Source: Treponema sp. CETP13 (GTDB lineage Bacteria; Spirochaetota; Spirochaetia; Treponematales; Treponemataceae). From it: a stretch of DNA of 64,000 bases. The notes beneath the pieces are model-generated. The model was not told the DNA's origin. It saw only the letters and a list, made by a program, of their open reading frames with translations, and searched no databases. A program made the position numbers and the translations under genes. Shown piece after piece: positions 26,447-35,412 of the stretch; position 1 is the stretch's first letter, and the number at the start of each line of letters is the position of its first letter. Location: contig MLPZ01000008.1 in NCBI GenBank assembly GCA_001885315.1, forward strand, positions 16,933 to 80,932. The letters run 5' to 3'.

Positions 26447-27301
26447 ATGGACAAACTTAAAATCTTATTACCAAAAGGTAGAATTTACGAAAACGTTGTA
26501 AGCTTATTTAGTGGAGCAGGAATTAAAATTTCTCTACCAGATCGTGCATATCGACCAACTGTAAACCAAGATGATCTTGAAGCAAAGGTTATGAAACCAC
26601 AAAACATTGGCAAACTTTTGGAACTCGGAGCTCATGATGTAGGGTTTACAGGACGTGATTGGGTTGAAGAAACAGGTGTAGAAGTAGAAGAAATCCTAGA
26701 TTTAGGATTTGATAAAGTTCGCCTTATAGCTGCTGTCCCAAATGAAATTGATGATAGTTTTATATATAGTAAACGAGTAATTGTTGCAACTGAATATGAT
26801 AAAATTGCACAAAGATGGCTTGATAAACAAAAAATAAACGCTCTTGTAGTGCACACAAATGGAGCAACAGAAGTTTTCCCACCAGATGATGCTGATATGA
26901 TTATTGATAACACTTCGACAGGACGTACTCTAAAAGAAAACGGATTACGTATTGTAGATACAATTATGACAAGTTCTACACGAATGTTTGCATCTAAAGA
27001 AGCAATGAAAGATCCCGCTAAAAAACAAAAAATTATGGAACTCAAAATGCTTTTTGAAGCAGTTTTAGATGCTCGAGATAAGGTGATGCTCGAAATGAAT
27101 GTTACAAAAGAAAATTTCGAGCAATTAGTCAAAGGGATTCCTGCTATGCGTAGCCCTACTGTTTCTCCATTATATGGGAATGATGGATATGCGATTAAAG
27201 TAGCTGTATCTAAGGGTGAAGTTCCTGTGTTATTGCCACAGCTTAAAAAATTAGGTGCAACAGATATTTTGGAATATGATTTACGTAAAGTGCTTGCATA
27301 G
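26447..27301 (+). CDS. hisG: ATP phosphoribosyltransferase (long form)
   Basis: This 284-residue enzyme joins ATP and PRPP to phosphoribosyl-ATP, the first committed step of histidine synthesis. LLPKGRIYENV begins the catalytic domain. The PRPP site is DMIIDNTSTGRTLKENGL, and the C-terminal ACT-like regulatory domain (about 205-284) has the PTVSPLYGNDGYAIKVAV region. The length marks the long hexameric form, which is feedback-inhibited by histidine and does not need HisZ. AGGAG is the ribosome site. A His-rich leader peptide and terminator lie upstream, and hisB follows after 36 bp. Confidence 0.95.
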   Translation: MDKLKILLPKGRIYENVVSLFSGAGIKISLPDRAYRPTVNQDDLEAKVMKPQNIGKLLELGAHDVGFTGRDWVEETGVEVEEILDLGFDKVRLIAAVPNEIDDSFIYSKRVIVATEYDKIAQRWLDKQKINALVVHTNGATEVFPPDDADMIIDNTSTGRTLKENGLRIVDTIMTSSTRMFASKEAMKDPAKKQKIMELKMLFEAVLDARDKVMLEMNVTKENFEQLVKGIPAMRSPTVSPLYGNDGYAIKVAVSKGEVPVLLPQLKKLGATDILEYDLRKVLA

Positions 27302-27337
27302 GATAAGTGCAATTACGGTAAAAAACAGGAGAAAAAG

Positions 27338-27943
27338 ATGGCACGAATAGCAACAATAAAAAGAGATACAACAGAAACACAGATAACCCTAACCCTTAAT
27401 CTTGATGGGACAGGTAAATGTTCAGTAAAAAATCCTATAGGATTTTTTAATCACATGCTTAGTGCTTTTTGTAAACACGGTATGTTCGATTTAAGTGGTG
27501 AATTAAAAGGTGATTTAGAAGTTGACCAACACCATTTAATCGAAGATACAGGAATAGTTCTTGGACAATGTTTTATTAAAGCGCTTGGAAACTGTGCAGG
27601 TATTTATAGAAGTGGCTCTTGTTTGTATCCTATGGATGAAAGTCTTTGTCGTGCTGCTGTCGATTTTGGTGGCCGTCCGTATTTAGTTTGTGAGGCAGAT
27701 TTAAGTAATATACCACTTGTTTCAGATGGTAAATCATTTCAGACGGATTGTTTTGAAGATTTTTGGCAAGGGTTTGTTTCCCATGCGCAATGCAATTTGC
27801 ATCTTGATATTTTACGTGGCCGAAATGATCACCATAAAATGGAAGGACTTTTTAAAGCAGCAAGTCGAGCCATTCGCGAAGCTGTGACAGTTGATGAGCG
27901 ACGGAAAGGTCAAATACCTTCAACTAAAGGGATAATCGTTTAA
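27338..27943 (+). CDS. hisB: Imidazoleglycerol-phosphate dehydratase
   Basis: This 201-residue protein carries the two metal-binding motifs of the family, VDQHHLIEDTGI and GRNDHHKMEGLFKAASRAI. It also has the early GFFNHMLSAFCKHG and the C-terminal IPSTKGII. It dehydrates imidazoleglycerol phosphate to imidazoleacetol phosphate, the sixth step of histidine synthesis. It is the monofunctional form without a phosphatase domain. Only hisG and hisB are linked here; the other his genes must lie elsewhere. An AGGAG ribosome site precedes the ATG, and no clear terminator follows. Confidence 0.96.
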   Translation: MARIATIKRDTTETQITLTLNLDGTGKCSVKNPIGFFNHMLSAFCKHGMFDLSGELKGDLEVDQHHLIEDTGIVLGQCFIKALGNCAGIYRSGSCLYPMDESLCRAAVDFGGRPYLVCEADLSNIPLVSDGKSFQTDCFEDFWQGFVSHAQCNLHLDILRGRNDHHKMEGLFKAASRAIREAVTVDERRKGQIPSTKGIIV

Positions 27944-27961
27944 TATTTTGCTCAAAAGTAA

Positions 27962-29191
27962 CTATATGTAGTATCTGATTTCTTTATGGACGATTAATTT
28001 TTGTTTGTATGCAATAAGATAACTACAGAACATTGCAACAAGAGCATCCATAGCTGCTGCGAATGAACAAATGATTCCAGCAGCTGGTTTTAGTAGCAAA
28101 TAACCTGCTTCAAAACCACGTCCATACGAACTAAATAATAGAATAAGAGCAACATAACTTCCTCCTGTGGGAAGTGCTCCCAAGCAGAATGAAAACAGAA
28201 ATCCCATAACTGCAATCCAACAAATATCAAAAAAAGAAATACTTAAACTTGAATACGATCTAAGAACAACTACAAATGATATAACAATTGTTAATGCTGA
28301 GCCTGCCCGCAAAAAAGTCGAAAAAACAGGAAGAGTAATAGTTCCACTACTACGGCGTACTCCTAGACTTTCATGAAGATGTCGTATATTTAAAGGTAGA
28401 GCAAAATTAGCATCACCAGAAAAGAATGCAGCAAAAATGGACGTTAAAGATGCATACAGAACTTTGTAAGGATGCATTTCTTTACAGGTTAGTCGAAGAA
28501 TTAGTGGTAAAATCACTGTTGCTGTAATTATAAAATCTATTAAAAGCAAAATAAATAAACCGTTGTATGTTCCTGATATTATAATGTCAAAGAAATTAAT
28601 TGACCATGTGCAAGTAATTGCAACCATACCTACAGCAATAATATCTGTAAAAAAACAAAGTATTTGGTAAGAAACTTTAGAAAGAGAATCAAAAACAGTA
28701 AAAGCAGCTTTTGATTTTGTTCGGTCAGAAGCAAATCCAGCGCCTGCAAAACCTGCTAACACATACAATGGAAGCAAAAAAGCACCATCAAACAAACTGC
28801 CAATTCCATTATACGGAAATATTTTTAAGATGTTATCAATCAAATTAAGACTAACCGTTCCAGAAACTTTTTCTACAGAAATTGGAATGCGTGGAAGTGT
28901 AACAAAAATAACAGAAAGAATGCCTATAATTACAAAAAGTGCTGTAACAAAAAGACTTATTAAAATTATATACAAAGAAGTACTTAATAATTTTTTAGCC
29001 TCATACAATTTACAAACTGCAACAGTCATACTAAAAAATACAAGGGGTAATACCATGTACCGTCCAGCTCGAATAGAAATTTCTGTAAAAAAACTAAGAA
29101 CTTCATTCGCTTGAGTGGAATCGAATGAAAAAACAAGTGCCATTACTATACCAAGAATACAGCCAATTAAGTATTTAATCCAAATTTTCAT
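27962..29191 (-). CDS. Dicarboxylate/amino acid:cation symporter, divergent
   Basis: This 409-residue membrane protein of the DAACS/SDF family is more distant than the one at 19.6 kb. It shows the serine-rich hairpin as RRSSGTITLPVFSTFLRAG and a GALPTGGSYVALILLFSSYG loop. The end of the family's NMDG and last-helix motifs is weak or absent (PAAGIICSFAAAMDALVAM replaces the usual DxxRTxxNVxGD). The substrate may therefore differ from the standard acidic amino acids. It converges on hisB with an 18-bp gap. The AUG lies close to the divergent gene on the right. Confidence 0.8.
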   Translation of the reverse strand: MKIWIKYLIGCILGIVMALVFSFDSTQANEVLSFFTEISIRAGRYMVLPLVFFSMTVAVCKLYEAKKLLSTSLYIILISLFVTALFVIIGILSVIFVTLPRIPISVEKVSGTVSLNLIDNILKIFPYNGIGSLFDGAFLLPLYVLAGFAGAGFASDRTKSKAAFTVFDSLSKVSYQILCFFTDIIAVGMVAITCTWSINFFDIIISGTYNGLFILLLIDFIITATVILPLILRLTCKEMHPYKVLYASLTSIFAAFFSGDANFALPLNIRHLHESLGVRRSSGTITLPVFSTFLRAGSALTIVISFVVVLRSYSSLSISFFDICWIAVMGFLFSFCLGALPTGGSYVALILLFSSYGRGFEAGYLLLKPAAGIICSFAAAMDALVAMFCSYLIAYKQKLIVHKEIRYYI

Positions 29192-29251
29192 ACAAAAAAG
29201 AATACCTTATGGGACTGGTACAGTCAACTAGATTGTGTTATTCTTTTTTAC

Positions 29252-29968
29252 ATGATTAAATCTGTAATAATAAGTGGAAATGAATATCCTGCGACAGTAG
29301 CTCTAGTTCAAACTGCCATTGAAGCTGAAAAAAATGTACTTGTTTCGATATCTGAAAAAAAAGAAGCCAAAACACCAGAAAATGGAGCTCTTACTTATCC
29401 ATGGTGTAAAAATTCACCTATTTCAGCTCGCTCAATGTTATTAAAAGCAGAAAGTTCATTCGAAAATTTAGACTGTGGTTTTATTTTTTTTGATTCAGAA
29501 GATTTTGTTTCAAAATTTGAAGGTTTATCGCTTGAAAATATATCTCGAGCAAATGATGAGATGTTACTTTCTATTGAATATCTCACCTATGAATTTTGTA
29601 AGCGGTTTGAAATGACAAAAAAAGGACTTCTTTGCTTTGTGCTAAATCCAATACATTCTTTTGCCGACACAATGCGAAATCCACATCTTAGTCCTAATAT
29701 ATCTCATTTTTCAACCTTAACATCAGTAGCGCAGGCTGGTTTTCGTTCTTTTGCAGAAAATATTTCTGCTACTGCAAGTGTATCAAAATCATATAAAGTT
29801 CTTTTACTTGAAAAAGGAATAGAATCTCGAGATGAGTTTGCAAAATGGGTAATTTCTTTTGCTGATTCTTATAGTGATTCAGAAAAAATATATACGGGAA
29901 AGGATTGTGTAAAATGGCATCATATTGGGGCTAAACTACCAGCTTCGCGTTCCTTTTTTGGACACTAA
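29252..29968 (+). CDS. Degenerate SDR-like protein
   Basis: This 238-residue protein is not assigned to a named family. Its layout follows a short-chain dehydrogenase: VIISGNEYPATVALVQTAIE as the first strand-helix, LDCGFIFFDSEDF as the fourth strand, and SHFSTLTSVAQAGFRSFAE where SDRs have YxxxK and the following helix. The glycine-rich nucleotide loop and the catalytic Tyr and Lys are replaced (FSTLT instead of YSASK). It is therefore probably not an oxidoreductase. It is followed after 50 bp by the XPB helicase on the same strand, but that gene has its own promoter. The SDR reading is an inference from pattern only. Confidence 0.6.
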   Translation: MIKSVIISGNEYPATVALVQTAIEAEKNVLVSISEKKEAKTPENGALTYPWCKNSPISARSMLLKAESSFENLDCGFIFFDSEDFVSKFEGLSLENISRANDEMLLSIEYLTYEFCKRFEMTKKGLLCFVLNPIHSFADTMRNPHLSPNISHFSTLTSVAQAGFRSFAENISATASVSKSYKVLLLEKGIESRDEFAKWVISFADSYSDSEKIYTGKDCVKWHHIGAKLPASRSFFGH

Positions 29969-29981
29969 AATAATTAACGTA

Positions 29982-30010
29982 TTGAAGAAATATCAATTGC
30001 AATCTAAAAT
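29982..30010 (+). promoter_or_regulatory. Promoter of the XPB helicase gene (near-leaderless)
   Basis: TTGAAG (29982-29987) and TAAAAT (30005-30010) are 17 bp apart. The start would fall one to three bases before the ATG at 30019; there is no ribosome site. Confidence 0.5.
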
Positions 30011-30018
30011 AGTAGATT

Positions 30019-31791
30019 ATGCAGAATCCTCAATTTAATCCATTAATGGTTCAATCAGATAAGACTCTTCTTCTTGATGTCCACGCGCCTCGAGCAGAAG
30101 AATGTCGAAATGCGCTTATTCCCTTTGCTGAATTAGAACGTTCTCCGGAACATTTACACACATATAGATTGACAGCTCTTTCTTTATGGAATGCAAGGAG
30201 TGCTGGGTTTACTGCGGATGATGCAATAAATGTTTTGCATGAATTTTCACGGTTTGAAGTTCCTCAATCTGTTTGTATGTGGATTGAAGAAACTTCAATG
30301 CGTTTTGGTAGGCTTAGACTCGTTCCAGACGAGGATTGCTCTCCTCTATCAGTGAAAGAAGAAGATAAAGCAGAATACTTAAATTTAATTACAGATAAAA
30401 TGCTTATCTATAAAGAAATAAGTGCAACAAAAAATATGCAAAAATATTTAGAGCCTATTGGATGTAAAAAAAACGAGAACGGAGATCCGTGTGAATGGAG
30501 ATTCAGATTACTTCTTACTAATAGGGGAACGGTAAAACAAGCTCTGCTTTCTTTGGGGTGGCCGGTAAAAGACGAAGTACCTCTAAAAGAGGGAGAGGCA
30601 TTAGATGTTTCTTTGCGAACAAGAACTTTAAGTGATAATGAACCTTTAAAAATAAGATCATACCAAAAAGAGGCAGCAGAATCTCTTGTTGGGGATAAAG
30701 GTCCAGGAACTGGATTTGGCACAATAGTTTTACCTTGTGGTGCAGGAAAAACTATTGTTGGTATGGTAATTATGGATATGCTTAAAACAAATACTCTCAT
30801 ATTAACAACAAATATTTCTGCTGTGCACCAATGGATTGATGAGCTAATTGATAAAACGAATCTAACTGCTGATCAAATAGGAGAATATACAGGAGAACAT
30901 AAGTGTATAAAACCGGTTACAGTTGCAACGTATCAGGTTTTAACTTGGTGTCCTAAGACGGAAGGACCTTATCCTCATTTTAAGATTTTTCGTGATAATC
31001 CATGGGGTCTTATTATCTATGATGAGGTTCATCTGTTGCCAGCTCCTGTGTTTAGAGTTACGGCAGAGCTTCAGGCTGTGCGACGAGTAGGCTTAACAGC
31101 GACGCTTGTAAGAGAAGATGGTTGCCAAGGTCATGTTTTTAGTCTGGTTGGACCAAAGCGATATGATGTTCCTTGGAAAGAACTTGAAGCTACAGGATGG
31201 ATTGCAGAAGCTGAATGCATAGAACTTCGGCTCGATTTAGACGAAGAAAAAGAAATTGAATATGCAATATCAACTCCCCATAAAAAGCAACGCATAGCAA
31301 GTGAAAATTCACTCAAAATTGATGTAGTCGAAAAATTAGTAAATCGATATACAAAAGATAAAATATTAGTAATTGGTCAATATTTAGATCAGCTCCATAA
31401 GATTTCAGATAGATTAAAAGTACCAATAATAACCGGAAAAACACCAAATGTTAAACGAGATGAAATATTTGGTAAATTTCGTAATGGAGAATTGCGAGTT
31501 CTTGTTGTATCTAAAGTTGCAAATTTTGCAATTGATTTGCCAGATGCAAGTATGGCCATTCAGGTTTCAGGAACTTTTGGAAGCCGTCAAGAAGAAGCGC
31601 AAAGGCTTGGTCGTATCTTGCGACCAAAAGAAAGGTTGTCCAGATTTATTACGCTGATTACACGTGGTACCCTTGAAGAAGAGTTTGGAGCTAATAGGCA
31701 GAAGTTCCTAGCAGAACAAGGATACACATACAGAATGGTTAGTGCTGTAGAAGATATTCCAGATTATTTGGAGAGTGACAATGATTCCTAA
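30019..31791 (+). CDS. XPB-type DNA repair helicase
   Basis: This 590-residue superfamily 2 helicase is like archaeal/bacterial XPB. It has an N-terminal damage-recognition-like region, then the helicase core with Walker A CGAGKT ending at residue 245, motif II DEVH (335-338), and the XPB-specific RED motif in LVREDG (365-367). The second RecA domain has QEEAQRLGRILRP. XPB unwinds damaged DNA 3'-5' and is used in eukaryotes for nucleotide excision repair and transcription initiation. In bacteria it occurs sporadically, including spirochaetes and mycobacteria. The stop overlaps the next gene, so both are translated together. Confidence 0.9.
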   Translation: MQNPQFNPLMVQSDKTLLLDVHAPRAEECRNALIPFAELERSPEHLHTYRLTALSLWNARSAGFTADDAINVLHEFSRFEVPQSVCMWIEETSMRFGRLRLVPDEDCSPLSVKEEDKAEYLNLITDKMLIYKEISATKNMQKYLEPIGCKKNENGDPCEWRFRLLLTNRGTVKQALLSLGWPVKDEVPLKEGEALDVSLRTRTLSDNEPLKIRSYQKEAAESLVGDKGPGTGFGTIVLPCGAGKTIVGMVIMDMLKTNTLILTTNISAVHQWIDELIDKTNLTADQIGEYTGEHKCIKPVTVATYQVLTWCPKTEGPYPHFKIFRDNPWGLIIYDEVHLLPAPVFRVTAELQAVRRVGLTATLVREDGCQGHVFSLVGPKRYDVPWKELEATGWIAEAECIELRLDLDEEKEIEYAISTPHKKQRIASENSLKIDVVEKLVNRYTKDKILVIGQYLDQLHKISDRLKVPIITGKTPNVKRDEIFGKFRNGELRVLVVSKVANFAIDLPDASMAIQVSGTFGSRQEEAQRLGRILRPKERLSRFITLITRGTLEEEFGANRQKFLAEQGYTYRMVSAVEDIPDYLESDNDS

Positions 31792-33991
31792 CCCTTATAC
31801 AAATGATATATTGCAATGGCGAGATTCATTAAGTCGTATGCCAGACCATCATTTTTTTGAATTGTTGCGTATGTATTTGGGAGATATTAAGACTCCATAC
31901 AATAAACAAAATTTAATTGAACAATTAAGTGCATTTTTACGGCATGAAGATAATAAAAAAAATATAGCAATGTTACTATCTCCAATAGATGTCCTTATAT
32001 TGGCATCTATTGATGCTCTTCCAAATCCAACCCACGAAAAGTTAACTCAATTTTTTGAATTTGATTTTTCAATTTCTGAATTATATGAGAGATTGATGAA
32101 TCTTGAAGAGCGTTTACTTATTTTTAGAGTATATAAAGATGAAGTGGCTTTTTCATTTAAGATTAATCCTTTATTGCGTTCTGTTATAAATCCTTTATTA
32201 ACAAAGAATGTTCTTATTCCTTCTTCACAAGTAGTTGGTGCTAATACTTTTTCAAAATCACGATCAAATAATAATGAACCTCGATTATCACCTTCTTTGT
32301 TAGCAGGATGGATTTCTTTTATCTTTTTGCATAGAGATTTATGTAAAGCGAGTGGGGATTTTAAAAAGAAAACAGTTATTCAAATACGTGAAGTTTTTCC
32401 ACAAATACACAATACAGAGTTTTTTTTATATTTGACAACGGCTTTGTATAATTTACATCTTTTAAAACTCTCTGAAGGTGAATTTAACCCAGATCTAAAA
32501 AACTTTCGTAGTTTTGCATCGATGACTGAAGAAGCTCAATTTTCGTATATTTGTGCAGCAGCTTGTGGACGATGTTCTCGAGATATTCTTCATGTTAAAG
32601 CACAACTTGTATGTGATTTATTAGCCTGTATAGGTGAAAAATCTTTCACAAAAGCAGTCTTAGTAAGAGCTGCTTATTTGCAACTACAAAAAAAAGGAAC
32701 TGCACGTGAAACAAAAAGACGAAAAAGTCGTTTTTTGACTATACTAGAAAAAGAAAGTGTTAATAGTTCTAACGAAAGTAAAAAGAATTTACAAGAAGAT
32801 GATGATTCAGACAATTTACAAAAATTAGTTTCTGTTATGCATATTTTTGGGTTGTTACAATGGGTTGGCAAAAATGAATCATCAAATGATGTTTATAGAT
32901 GTGCTTCTTGGGTGAATGAAATACAAAAGGCAAAAAATAGTTCAATTGTACAAAATGAAACATCAAATGTTTTTCAAGGATCAATTGTGATTAATGCTGG
33001 TTTTTCTGTTACTATTTTACAAAAACTTTCTCTTTTGACTCTGTTGGATGTAACAGAATGCATGGAAATTCAGCGATTAGATGGAATTGCAGAATATAAA
33101 ATTACTCGCAACGCGTGTATGAGATGTTTTGATACTGGAAAAACACCAGAAGAGATAAAAAAAAGTTTATTACCTACTTTGGCACATAAAATACCGCAAA
33201 ATTTAGAATTTTCTTTAGATGATTGGTATAAAAGTTACTCTTCTGCCTCATTGTATAAAGGCTATGTATTACGAGTTGATACTGAAAAAGAAGGCGCTAT
33301 AAAAAATATTCCAGAAATTTCTAAACGAATTAGAGAGGAACTAGCTCCTGGGATATATTTAATAGATTTTTTAAATGATGAAGAAGCTTCTAAAATTATA
33401 AACAAAGCAGGTCTAGATTTTGTTGGTGCTGTAAAAAAAATGCCATATGAATCTAAATCTTTTTCTTTTCCGCTAGTTTCTTTAATAGACCAAAATAAAG
33501 TTCAAGAAAAAAACGAAAATGTAGGGCTTCCTGATGGTAAAGGTGTAAAGAACTTTAATGATAATAATGTTAAAAAATTCATGGATTCTCTAAAAGTTAA
33601 ACTTAAGACATATGATTTTGAGAGTGATCAAGCAGATGCTCTCTTATCTCGAATAAATAGAAAAGTTATTGTAAATGAAGCTCAACTAAGAGCTGATTCT
33701 GTTCGCCCAGAAAAAAATGAAGCCTCTGGAATGGATTTTTTGGGGAAGATTCATGTTGTAGAACATGGGATCTTATCTAAAAGCTTCCTAAAAATTACAG
33801 TTAGTGAAACTGCTGCTATCGATGGAGTCACAGAATTTTTAGGAACTCCTCTTTCTATAGAAAAACAAAATGATGATGCACTCGTTCGTTTTAGACTTGA
33901 AAGTTCGGATGAAATTGTCATACTGTCAATTGGCCAGGCACAAAACATAAAACGTATTCGAGGGTCGATTTTTAAAGAAACTAAATATTAA
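31781..33991 (+). CDS. XPB-associated protein (Ssl2-like helicase N-terminal domain)
   Basis: This 736-residue protein starts at the ATG with a GGAG site seven bases upstream, overlapping the XPB gene by 11 bp; a GTG two codons earlier is also open. No helicase motifs are present. Its N-terminal winged-helix-like repeats (SPIDVLILASIDALPNPTHEKLTQFF) and the late IVINAGFSVTILQKLSLLTLLDVTE stretch resemble the helicase-associated XPB/Ssl2 N-terminal domain protein. Mycobacteria likewise encode a large partner beside XPB. The inference is that it is the damage-recognition or regulatory partner of the helicase. A Ser/Glu-rich linker lies around residues 315-345. Confidence 0.7.
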   Translation: MIPNPYTNDILQWRDSLSRMPDHHFFELLRMYLGDIKTPYNKQNLIEQLSAFLRHEDNKKNIAMLLSPIDVLILASIDALPNPTHEKLTQFFEFDFSISELYERLMNLEERLLIFRVYKDEVAFSFKINPLLRSVINPLLTKNVLIPSSQVVGANTFSKSRSNNNEPRLSPSLLAGWISFIFLHRDLCKASGDFKKKTVIQIREVFPQIHNTEFFLYLTTALYNLHLLKLSEGEFNPDLKNFRSFASMTEEAQFSYICAAACGRCSRDILHVKAQLVCDLLACIGEKSFTKAVLVRAAYLQLQKKGTARETKRRKSRFLTILEKESVNSSNESKKNLQEDDDSDNLQKLVSVMHIFGLLQWVGKNESSNDVYRCASWVNEIQKAKNSSIVQNETSNVFQGSIVINAGFSVTILQKLSLLTLLDVTECMEIQRLDGIAEYKITRNACMRCFDTGKTPEEIKKSLLPTLAHKIPQNLEFSLDDWYKSYSSASLYKGYVLRVDTEKEGAIKNIPEISKRIREELAPGIYLIDFLNDEEASKIINKAGLDFVGAVKKMPYESKSFSFPLVSLIDQNKVQEKNENVGLPDGKGVKNFNDNNVKKFMDSLKVKLKTYDFESDQADALLSRINRKVIVNEAQLRADSVRPEKNEASGMDFLGKIHVVEHGILSKSFLKITVSETAAIDGVTEFLGTPLSIEKQNDDALVRFRLESSDEIVILSIGQAQNIKRIRGSIFKETKY

Positions 33992-34067
33992 AATTTGGAC
34001 AAATTCTGGTTTTATTAGTATTATTAGACAATATTCTACATATATTAATATTAAATCTGGAGGGAAA

Positions 34068-34676
34068 ATGAAAAACGGAACAAAGAGCTTAATAATTGTT
34101 ATTGGTGTAATTGCAGTTCTCATTATAGGAAGTTGTAGTTTTTATTCTAATTCATATAATTCAATGGTTTCACAAGATGAAGCTGTAAAATCTGCATGGA
34201 GTCAGGTTGAAAATCAATATCAACGTCGTCTTGATTTAATACCTAATCTTGTATCAACTGTAAAAGGTTATGCTGAACATGAAAGTTCTGTGTTTACTGA
34301 TGTTGCTGAAGCTCGAGCTTCTGCTGGTGGCGTAATGGAAATGAGCTCTGATTTGCTTGACGATCCAGAAGCTTTTGAAAGATTTCAAAAAGCACAGGCT
34401 TCTTTAAGTGGAGCATTAACAAGGTTGCTTTCTGTAACAGAAAATTATCCAGAATTAAAAGCAAATGAACAATTTTTAACTTTGCAAGATCAATTAGAGG
34501 GCACTGAAAATCGGATTTCTACAGAGCGAAAGAGATTTAATGAAACAGTTCAAAGTTATAATACATACATAAGGATGTTTCCTAAAAATATAATTGCAAA
34601 TATGAGTGGTTTTAGGCAAAAGGAATATTTTGAATCTCAAGAAGGCGCAGACAGTGCCCCAAAAGTAGAATTTTAG
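34068..34676 (+). CDS. LemA family protein
   Basis: This 202-residue protein has one N-terminal hydrophobic segment, then the family core YNSMVSQDEAVKSAWSQVENQYQRRLDLIPNLV and a coiled-coil-rich body with LSVTENYPELKANEQFLTLQ and ENRISTERKRFNETVQSYN. The N-terminus (IIGSC, Cys23) could be a spirochaete-type lipobox. LemA proteins are envelope helical bundles of unclear role. It starts a three-gene operon with two TPM-domain proteins, a very common partnership. A strong GGAGG ribosome site is present. Confidence 0.9.
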   Translation: MKNGTKSLIIVIGVIAVLIIGSCSFYSNSYNSMVSQDEAVKSAWSQVENQYQRRLDLIPNLVSTVKGYAEHESSVFTDVAEARASAGGVMEMSSDLLDDPEAFERFQKAQASLSGALTRLLSVTENYPELKANEQFLTLQDQLEGTENRISTERKRFNETVQSYNTYIRMFPKNIIANMSGFRQKEYFESQEGADSAPKVEF

Positions 34677-34685
34677 GAGGATTAT

Positions 34686-35411
34686 ATGACTGGTTCTAAG
34701 TATATCGAAAAGGTATTAAAACGTGCCCATTTAACAGAGACAGATTTAGATAATATAAAAAAAGCTGTAAATAGTGCCGAGAAAAAAACAAATGGCGAGA
34801 TTGCTATTGCATTAACTCCTGCAAGTCATGATTATTCGTTTTGGGAATTACTTTTTTCTCTTGCTGCTGGGATAATTGTCTTTTGTGTGATGTTACCATT
34901 TTCAGATTCTATTGTTAATTGGATATCTGCTCATTTATGGGCTAAATGCCCTGCTTGGTATCTACCTGGTTTTTTTGGCCTTGTTTTGGTTCTTATAATC
35001 GGTCTTGTTTTCTTATTGGTAAATATTCCTGCGATAGATAGATTTATTGTTCCTGTTGACGCAAGAACTTCTGCTGTTACACATCGTTCTGCTCGTCATT
35101 TTACAGAAAGTGGTGTATACGCTACAAAAGAAAATTCAGGGATTTTAATTTTTATTTCGCTTTTAGAACGTGAAGTACGTATTGTAGCAGATTTTGGAAT
35201 TTCATCAAAAATAGATCAACTTGAATGGGATACCTTGGCTGCAGGATTAGTTAATGGATTTAATTATAAAAATAATAAAGTAACGGCAGGAGAAGCCGTA
35301 GTAAATACCATTGAGAAATGTGGTAATTTGCTTGCTAAATATTTTCCCCCACGAGAGGAAAATCCAAACGAATTGAATGATGGTCTGGTTATTCTTCCAT
35401 CTGGAGAATAA
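34686..35411 (+). CDS. TPM-domain membrane protein (YgcG-like), internal-insertion form
   Basis: This 241-residue protein has the TPM (YgcG/MOLO1) fold interrupted by a hydrophobic section. The start of the domain is IKKAVNSAEKKTNGEIAIAL. Two membrane helices are at about 50-75 and 97-115. The domain resumes at ARHFTESGVYATKENSGILIFISLLEREVRIVADFGISSKI. The arrangement suggests a membrane-anchored domain of unknown activity. The gene sits between lemA and a second TPM gene, with 9 bp before it and one base before the next start. Confidence 0.8.
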   Translation: MTGSKYIEKVLKRAHLTETDLDNIKKAVNSAEKKTNGEIAIALTPASHDYSFWELLFSLAAGIIVFCVMLPFSDSIVNWISAHLWAKCPAWYLPGFFGLVLVLIIGLVFLLVNIPAIDRFIVPVDARTSAVTHRSARHFTESGVYATKENSGILIFISLLEREVRIVADFGISSKIDQLEWDTLAAGLVNGFNYKNNKVTAGEAVVNTIEKCGNLLAKYFPPREENPNELNDGLVILPSGE

Positions 35412-35412
35412 A

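Noticed and set aside
26632..27312. A 226-codon minus-strand open frame opposite hisG
   Set aside because: It lies antisense to a well-conserved HisG sequence and its composition is typical of a shadow frame; no ribosome site or family match is seen.
30408..30800. A 130-codon minus-strand frame opposite the XPB gene
   Set aside because: It covers the helicase motifs on the other strand and shows no protein-like motifs.
32695..32715. CACGTGAAACA half of a parS site in the XPB-partner gene
   Set aside because: Only the right half matches; four of the first five consensus bases differ, so it is unlikely to bind ParB strongly.
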